From Porphyrobacter sp. LM 6 (GTDB lineage: Bacteria; Pseudomonadota; Alphaproteobacteria; Sphingomonadales; Sphingomonadaceae): a stretch of DNA of 64,000 nucleotides. The notes beneath the pieces were generated by a model. The model did not search any database and was not told where the DNA came from. It was given only the letters and a program-made list of their open reading frames with translations. Every line of letters begins with the position of its first letter. The first letter of the stretch is position 1. The DNA lies in contig NZ_CP017113.1 of NCBI RefSeq assembly GCF_001720465.1, forward strand, positions 2,232,001 through 2,296,000, written 5' to 3'. The translations under genes were made by a program, and so were the position numbers. Below are positions 58,561-64,000 of this stretch, one piece after another.

Positions 58561-61098
58561 CTAGGCCCCTGCCCCCTGTTCGGCGCGCGCCTGAAGCAGC
58601 ACCGCGCCGACCTTGTCGCCGATTGCCGCAACGCTGAACGGCTTGGCGATGAAGTGCATGTCGGGAATGTCGATATCGCGGCGCAGCTGTTCCTCGGCAT
58701 AGCCCGACATGAACAGCACAGGCATCTTGGGCAGCTTGGCGCGGATCGCGCGGACCATCGCAGGGCCGTCCATCCCGGGCATCACCACGTCACTGACGAC
58801 AATGTCGAACGCCGCCCCCGGCTCGGCGATGGCGGCAAGCCCGTCCTCGCCATTGGCGCAGGCGGTGACGGTATAGCCCGCGCGGGCCAGCGCGCGTTCG
58901 GCGACGGTGCGGACCATGTCCTCGTCCTCGACCAGCAGCACCTTTCCGCCCGCCGACCAGTCCGACGATGCCAGCGGTGCAGCCTCGCGCTTCTTGGGCA
59001 TTTCGCCGCGATGGACGGGGAGATAGACGGTGAAGCGCGCGCCGGTCGGGCGGCCTTCCTTGTCGGTGATGTTGTCCGCGAAGATGAACCCGCCCGATTG
59101 CTTGACGATCCCGTAGGCGGTCGAAAGGCCAAGGCCGGTGCCCTTGCCCTGTTCCTTGGTGGTGAAGAACGGCTCGAATAGCTTGGGCAGCACGTGGGGC
59201 GGAATGCCCCCGCCGGTGTCCTGCACGATCAGCACGGTGTAATCGGCAGGCGGCAGCACTTCAGACCCCAGCTGCACCACCTGTCGCGCCTGCAAAGCGC
59301 GGGTGAACAGCGAAATCCGTCCCTTGCCATCCCCGCGCGACTGGATCGCGTCGCGGGCGTTGACGGCGAGGTTCATGATCACCTGTTCGAGCTGCTGCGG
59401 ATCGGCGCGCACCGGGCCGAGGTTGCGATCGTGCTGGACGTAATAGGCAATCTTCTCACCCAGCAGCCGCTTGATCAGCGGGCTGACCTCGCTGACCACA
59501 TCGGGCAACTGGATGATTTCCGGTCGCAGCGTCTGCTGGCGCGAGAAGGCCAGCAGCTGGCGGGTGAGCGCGGCGGCGCGGTTCGAATTGGCGCGAATCT
59601 GCTGGATGTCGTCATAGTCGCTGTCGCCCGGGATATGGCGCAGCAGCATCAGATCGCAGGTGCCGATGATCGCGGTCAGCACGTTGTTGAAATCATGCGC
59701 GACCCCGCCGGCGAGCTGGCCCACGGCCTGCATCTTGGTGGCCTGCGCGACTTGGCGGCGCAGCTGCGTTTCCTGACTCGTATCGGCCAAGCTGAGGAGC
59801 ACCGCCGCCTCGCCCAGCCCGCGCACGCCGGCCAGCCCGAGTGACACCGGTTCTTCCGGGCTCGAGAGCAGCCGCACGGCCACATCGCCGCTGGTCGATG
59901 GCCCGCGCCCGTGGCGGCGCACCGCATCGGAGAGTGCAGCCTTGTCCTCGCGCACCACCAGATCGGTGGGGAACGCGGGCAAGCCCTGTGTCTCGCGCCC
60001 GACCGAGCGCAGGAAGGCTTCGTTGGCGAACAGGAAGCGCCCGTCGCGGTCGGTCATCGCAAGGCCGAGCGGCAATTGCGCCAGCAACGCATCGAGCTGC
60101 GCCACCCCGGCCTGCGAGGCCCCTTCCCAGCCCGAACCGATGCCCACGCCCGAATCGATCAGCAGCATCAGCGATGTCGCCTCGTCCGGCCCGGCGGGCG
60201 TCACGCGGTGCGCAGGATCGACCAGCGGCACATCGACCAGCGTCTGCGGCGTGCCGCCCCGCCCTTCGCGGGCGAAATAGATCCGGTCACGCTCGTCCGA
60301 ACGCAGGAAGCTGACAAAATCCTGCCCAACCAGTGTCCCACGTTCATCGCCTGCCGCGCGTTCGGCGAAGCCGGAGCTGACAGCGCGGATTACGCCGTCG
60401 GCGGTGGTGATCGCTGTCTCGATCCCCGCGCGGCTCAGCATCTTGCCGAAGGGCCCGGAGAGATCGAGCGCGCCGAGATCGGCCCCGCGCGCCTGCGGGA
60501 TCGCGCGCAGCCGCCAGATCAGGTGATCATCGCCGCGGCCCGAACGCTCGGCGGAAATCTGCCATTCCGTCTCGTCGGGCGCGATAACCTTGTCGAGCGC
60601 CGCCGAACCATCGCGCCAGGCGTTGCGCGCGAGCAGCGTCACCGCTTCCAGCGCCTCGCGCTCGAACGGCAAAGCGGGCGGCGCGGCGCTGATACCGAAG
60701 TTGTCGAGAAACTGGCTGTTGGCGCAAACCATGCGGTTGGCGCGATCGGTAATCGCGATTGCCTCGCCGCTGCGCTCGATCGCGGCGACGGTGACCGACC
60801 AGTCGGGCGCGGCCAGTCCATCGGCCTGCGGCTCTGCGCGCATCCGGTCAAGCAGCACCACCCCGCCCAGCAGCACGCCCGCCCCGAGCACGAAGGCCAG
60901 CGCCACCAGCCAGCTATCGGTGGCAAGGAACAGGATCAGCGCGCTCGCCACCAATCCGCCCAGCACAGCGAGCACCAGCGACGACAGCTGCGGCAACGCG
61001 ATTGCCGCCCCGCCCTTTTCAGACGCGGCAGGCGTAGCCTTGGCGGGTTTTCCGGGAATGCCGGGAAGGCGAGACAAGCGGGACGGCTCCTGTGACAA
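58561..61098 (-). CDS. cckA: CckA hybrid histidine kinase
   Basis: The 845-residue protein has two N-terminal membrane segments (residues ~35-85) and PAS-like sensor regions (FLFANEAFLRSVGRETQG). The kinase core has His468 in GGVAHDFNNVLTAIIG and GGGIPPHVLPKLFEPFFTT. A C-terminal receiver carries Asp770 in VSDVVMPGMDG. The LLAFSRQQTLRPEI segment is typical of CckA. Numbering assumes the TTG at 61098; no better start is seen. CckA feeds phosphate through ChpT to CtrA and CpdR in cell-cycle control. Confidence 0.93.
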   Translation of the reverse strand: MSQEPSRLSRLPGIPGKPAKATPAASEKGGAAIALPQLSSLVLAVLGGLVASALILFLATDSWLVALAFVLGAGVLLGGVVLLDRMRAEPQADGLAAPDWSVTVAAIERSGEAIAITDRANRMVCANSQFLDNFGISAAPPALPFEREALEAVTLLARNAWRDGSAALDKVIAPDETEWQISAERSGRGDDHLIWRLRAIPQARGADLGALDLSGPFGKMLSRAGIETAITTADGVIRAVSSGFAERAAGDERGTLVGQDFVSFLRSDERDRIYFAREGRGGTPQTLVDVPLVDPAHRVTPAGPDEATSLMLLIDSGVGIGSGWEGASQAGVAQLDALLAQLPLGLAMTDRDGRFLFANEAFLRSVGRETQGLPAFPTDLVVREDKAALSDAVRRHGRGPSTSGDVAVRLLSSPEEPVSLGLAGVRGLGEAAVLLSLADTSQETQLRRQVAQATKMQAVGQLAGGVAHDFNNVLTAIIGTCDLMLLRHIPGDSDYDDIQQIRANSNRAAALTRQLLAFSRQQTLRPEIIQLPDVVSEVSPLIKRLLGEKIAYYVQHDRNLGPVRADPQQLEQVIMNLAVNARDAIQSRGDGKGRISLFTRALQARQVVQLGSEVLPPADYTVLIVQDTGGGIPPHVLPKLFEPFFTTKEQGKGTGLGLSTAYGIVKQSGGFIFADNITDKEGRPTGARFTVYLPVHRGEMPKKREAAPLASSDWSAGGKVLLVEDEDMVRTVAERALARAGYTVTACANGEDGLAAIAEPGAAFDIVVSDVVMPGMDGPAMVRAIRAKLPKMPVLFMSGYAEEQLRRDIDIPDMHFIAKPFSVAAIGDKVGAVLLQARAEQGAGA

Positions 61099-61144
61099 TC
61101 TTGACCAACCGGCACGAAGTGATGCCGGTTCGTGTGCGGCTGTC

Positions 61145-61759
61145 CTACTCGGCGCCGAGCCGCTGGTCGAGCCGTGCTTCCATCACCTTCAACCGTCTGG
61201 CGCGTTTGCGCGACACCACGGCGCGCCAGACCCAGACAGACAGCACATAACCGATCACCGGAGTTATCACAGACAAGATCAGATAGCCGATCAGCGTGGC
61301 GCCTGCGACTTCATAGGCTCCTGACAGATAGGCCCATGCCCCACCGCCCGCTGACTTGGCGCTGGCGACAACCTGTGCGCCCGCCCCGAAGTGCAGCACG
61401 AAATCGCCCAGCTTGTAGGCGATCGCAGCCCAGAAGGGCAGCGTGAAGGGGTTGGTGACAAAGGTAATCAGCGCCGCAAGCGGCACATTCGCGCGCGTTG
61501 GCAGCGCGAGGAAGGTCGAGATCAGGATCTGCCCGAGCGGGAAGATGAACGCCGCAAACAGCCCCAACGCCACCCCGCGCGGAACCGAACGGCGAGTGAA
61601 GCGCCACAGTTCCGGCGAAAGCACGCGATGCGCGAAGGGGGCAAGAAAGCGGTTCTTCGCCATTTCCTCGCGGGTCGGGGTGTTCTTGCGGATCACACTC
61701 GCCGTCCACGCCCTCGAACGCGCGGCGATGCTCTGGCGACTGCCCTGTTGCTGCGTCAT
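61145..61759 (-). CDS. DUF2062-type membrane protein
   Basis: The 204-residue protein starts at MTQQQGSRQS. It has VPRGVALGLFAAFIFPLGQI, then LAALITFVTNPFTLPFWAAIAYKLGD, then a last hydrophobic pair (LIGYLILSVITPVIGYVLSV). The NPFTxPF motif in the centre is the DUF2062 mark. Function unknown. It follows cckA on the same strand with a 46-nt gap between the stop and the cckA start. Confidence 0.8.
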   Translation of the reverse strand: MTQQQGSRQSIAARSRAWTASVIRKNTPTREEMAKNRFLAPFAHRVLSPELWRFTRRSVPRGVALGLFAAFIFPLGQILISTFLALPTRANVPLAALITFVTNPFTLPFWAAIAYKLGDFVLHFGAGAQVVASAKSAGGGAWAYLSGAYEVAGATLIGYLILSVITPVIGYVLSVWVWRAVVSRKRARRLKVMEARLDQRLGAE

Positions 61760-61901
61760 GCCAACACGCTTTCCGCGCGCAGGATCGCGCGGCAGGCAAA
61801 GGCACAAGGGCAGGATCGGGTCAGGGCCGGCATGATATCGCCCATATGGGTAGCATGGTGTTTCTGACCAGACGGTGAATCCGGCGTTAGGCGAAAAAAT
61901 T

Positions 61902-62384
61902 TCACCCTTTCTCGCGCATCAAACGGGCCTTGTCGCGCTTCCAGTCGCGTTCCTTGATGCTGGCGCGCTTGTCATGGGTCTGCTTGCCCTTGGCCAGCGC
62001 CAGTTCGACCTTTGCCCGGCCCGTGCGGTTGAAGTAGACCGACAGCGGCACCAGCGTCATGCCCTTGCGCTCGACCGCGCCGAACAGCTTTTCGATCTCG
62101 CGTTCATGCAGCAGCAGCTTGCGCGGACGGCGCGGTTCGTGATTGAGGCGGTTGCCGTGCGAATATTCGGGGATGTTGGCGTTGATCAGCCACACCTGCC
62201 CATCCTTCACCTCGGCATAGGATTCCGCGATGCTCGCCTCTCCCGCACGCAGGGCCTTCACTTCGGTGCCCTGCAGCGCGAGCCCCGCCTCGAACGTGTC
62301 CTCGATCGAGTAATCGAAGCGCGCACGGCGGTTCTCGGCGACAATCTTGAGCTTGTCGAAGGTGACGGGTTTGGGGCGTGCCAT
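61902..62384 (-). CDS. smpB: SsrA-binding protein SmpB
   Basis: The 160-residue protein is an OB-fold with [21 protein letters not shown] and [13 protein letters not shown], plus [20 protein letters not shown], and a basic C-terminal tail ([19 protein letters not shown]). It carries tmRNA to stalled ribosomes. The tmRNA gene is not in this window. Confidence 0.97.
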   Translation of the reverse strand: MARPKPVTFDKLKIVAENRRARFDYSIEDTFEAGLALQGTEVKALRAGEASIAESYAEVKDGQVWLINANIPEYSHGNRLNHEPRRPRKLLLHEREIEKLFGAVERKGMTLVPLSVYFNRTGRAKVELALAKGKQTHDKRASIKERDWKRDKARLMREKG

Positions 62385-62522
62385 AAGGGGGCGCGATGTA
62401 GGCGCGCTCGCGGCAAAAAGCGAGGGGCTTTGCCGCGCCTTTGTTCGTGAGTGGTCTGCAATTGGTCTTGCTGCGCCCCTCGGAACGCGCCAACATCGCC
62501 GCCGGAGAGGGGAAGAGAACCA

Positions 62523-64000
62523 ATGCAGATCGACCGCCGGGCCGTGCTGGCCGGGCTTGCCGCCACGCCTTTGCTGGGAGCGACCGGCGTGCAGGAGCCC
62601 GTGACCATTTTCGCGGCGCGCCGCATCGTCACCATGGAGCCTGCCGGCCCCGAAGCGCGCTTCATGGCGGTTGCAGGTGGCAGGGTGCTTGGGCTTGCCG
62701 ACAGCCTTGAAGCCCTTGCGCCCTGGACCAGAGGCCGCGCGCACACGATCGACCGGCGGTTTGCCGATCAGGTGCTGTTTCCCGGTCTGGTCGATCCGCA
62801 TATCCACCCGATGCAATCGGCCGTGATGCTGGCTCTGCCCTTCCTCGCCCCTGACGAATGGCACCTTCCGTCGGGCCACTGGCAGGCGATTGCGGGGCAG
62901 GATGCCTATCGGGCGAGGCTCAAAAAGCTGCTGCGGGACGATTCAACCGATCCGCTCGTCACCTGGGGCCATCACGAGCTGTTTCACGGCCCGATCAACA
63001 GAGCCGTGCTCGACGGGATCGCCCCCGACCGCGCACTGTTCGTATGGCAGCGCAGCTTCCATGAAATCATCGCCAACTCCGCCGCGCTCGCACGTATCGG
63101 ACTGGGCGAGCGGGCAGCCTTCGATGCCGCGATGGCGGCGGGCAAGGTCGAGCACGGCCATGCCGATTTCGACAAGGGCATCTTTGCCGAAACGGCGCTG
63201 CTGGTGGCCCTCGCCAAGCTGCGCCCGGTGCTGCTGTCTCCCGAACGCTTGGCGAGCGGGTTTGCCGGTCTCCACCAGCTCATGGCGACACGCGGCGTGA
63301 CCACCACCTCGGACATGGCGACCGGCATTTTCGCCCAGTTCGACATCGAGGCAGGCCTGATCGCCCGCAGCTTCGGCCGCGCCGATACGCGGGCGCGGGT
63401 GATGCTGATGCCGATCGCGGCAGAGCTCGATCCGGTCGATGATCTGGATGCCTGGATGGCGAACGCAAAGCGCTACGCCAGCGATACGGTGCTGCTCGAT
63501 CGCCGGGTCAAGCTGCTCGCCGATGGGGCCTTCTTTGCCCAGAACATGCGTATGGGGCCGCCGGGCTACACCGATGGCCATATCGGCAAGTGGATCACGC
63601 CGCCCGCCGATCTGCGCCGTCAGGTGGAACGCTATTGGCGGGCAGGCTTCTCGCTGCATATCCACGTCAACGGCGATGAGGGCACTGACGCGGTCCTTGC
63701 GGCGCTGTCCGTGCTCGACCCCCGCCCCGCCCAGACGATCACGCTCGAACACCTTGGCTATTGCACCGAGGCGCAGGCGCGGCGGATCGCGCGGATGGGG
63801 CTGATGGTTTCTGCCCAGCCGAACTACATCCGCGTGCTGGGCGAAGCCTATGGACGCGAAGGCCTCGGGCCTGACCGCGCGGCGCAAATCAATCGCCTCG
63901 GCTCGCTCGAACGCAAGGGCGTGGCGCTGGGCCTGCACAGCGATTTCAACATGGCCCCGATCGATCCCTTCTACCTCGCCTGGATCGCCCAAACGCGCGA
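62523..64000 (+). CDS. Amidohydrolase family protein (YtcJ-like), 3' end cut by window edge
   Basis: The frame runs open from the ATG at 62523 past the window end, 492 codons so far. A short N-terminus with [12 protein letters not shown], including a twin-Arg, could be an export signal. The metal-binding HxH (VDPHIHPM) and later [24 protein letters not shown] and [15 protein letters not shown] are typical of the amidohydrolase superfamily. The substrate is unknown. A GGAGAGGGGAAG site precedes it. Confidence 0.85.
   Translation, partial: MQIDRRAVLAGLAATPLLGATGVQEPVTIFAARRIVTMEPAGPEARFMAVAGGRVLGLADSLEALAPWTRGRAHTIDRRFADQVLFPGLVDPHIHPMQSAVMLALPFLAPDEWHLPSGHWQAIAGQDAYRARLKKLLRDDSTDPLVTWGHHELFHGPINRAVLDGIAPDRALFVWQRSFHEIIANSAALARIGLGERAAFDAAMAAGKVEHGHADFDKGIFAETALLVALAKLRPVLLSPERLASGFAGLHQLMATRGVTTTSDMATGIFAQFDIEAGLIARSFGRADTRARVMLMPIAAELDPVDDLDAWMANAKRYASDTVLLDRRVKLLADGAFFAQNMRMGPPGYTDGHIGKWITPPADLRRQVERYWRAGFSLHIHVNGDEGTDAVLAALSVLDPRPAQTITLEHLGYCTEAQARRIARMGLMVSAQPNYIRVLGEAYGREGLGPDRAAQINRLGSLERKGVALGLHSDFNMAPIDPFYLAWIAQTR

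Overview
This 64 kb window is a gene-dense, high-GC piece of chromosome from an alphaproteobacterium, most likely a sphingomonad of the Erythrobacteraceae type. The evidence is the gene content and order: ffh-rpsP-rimM-trmD-rplS, aroA-cmk-rpsA, the split b/b' ATP synthase operon, lapA-pyrF-trpF-trpB-trpA-accD-folC, the CckA and CpdR cell-cycle regulators, a FYDLN-type acidic protein, a SapC protein, and two GTTC-N7-GTTC SOS boxes. The assignment rests on reading the sequence only; no database search was run. I see no transposase, integrase, phage gene, CRISPR array or plasmid gene, so this looks like core chromosome.

Layout. Positions 1-2097 hold a secreted S9 peptidase cut by the left edge. 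Positions 2241-8851 are a minus-strand translation and secretion cluster (rplS, trmD, a small membrane protein, a nitrilase, a TIGR04222-like membrane protein, rimM, rpsP, ffh, tRNA-Ala, FYDLN protein). Positions 9025-14879 run on the plus strand: aroA, two small membrane proteins, an S33 peptidase, a cytidylate kinase fused to a GNAT domain, and rpsA. gloB and a quinone oxidoreductase follow. Positions 16799-19346 are the minus-strand FoF1 ATP synthase membrane-sector operon, preceded by ydbH-ynbE-ydbL (19515-23431), an inner-to-outer membrane lipid transport set. radC, an aquaporin and purB come next, then the translationally coupled lapA-pyrF-GNAT-trpFBA-accD-folC run (26470-33050).

Positions 33047-46585 are mixed: ampG, a Rieske oxygenase, an Rsu/Rlu-type pseudouridine synthase, rsmD, an SOS-controlled pcrA/uvrD helicase with a small Trp-rich ORF behind it, a sterol-desaturase-family protein, a DEAD-box helicase, a secreted unknown, an FAD oxidase, sapC and an N-formylglutamate amidohydrolase. 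Then come cpdR, tRNA-Val, icd, a CPA2 antiporter, a GFA protein, alaS, recA with its LexA box, two tandem DUF4139-like secreted proteins, cckA, a DUF2062-like protein, smpB and an amidohydrolase cut by the right edge.

Most genes are housekeeping. The points that stand out are the CMK-GNAT fusion, near-identical SOS boxes at recA and pcrA, an 11-nt G-rich tandem array between recA and alaS that fits the G-quadruplex pattern, a TonB-receptor-like motif inside one DUF4139 protein, several uncharacterised small membrane proteins tucked into essential operons by 4-nt overlaps, and repeated non-AUG coupled starts. None of these amounts to a clearly new multi-gene system.
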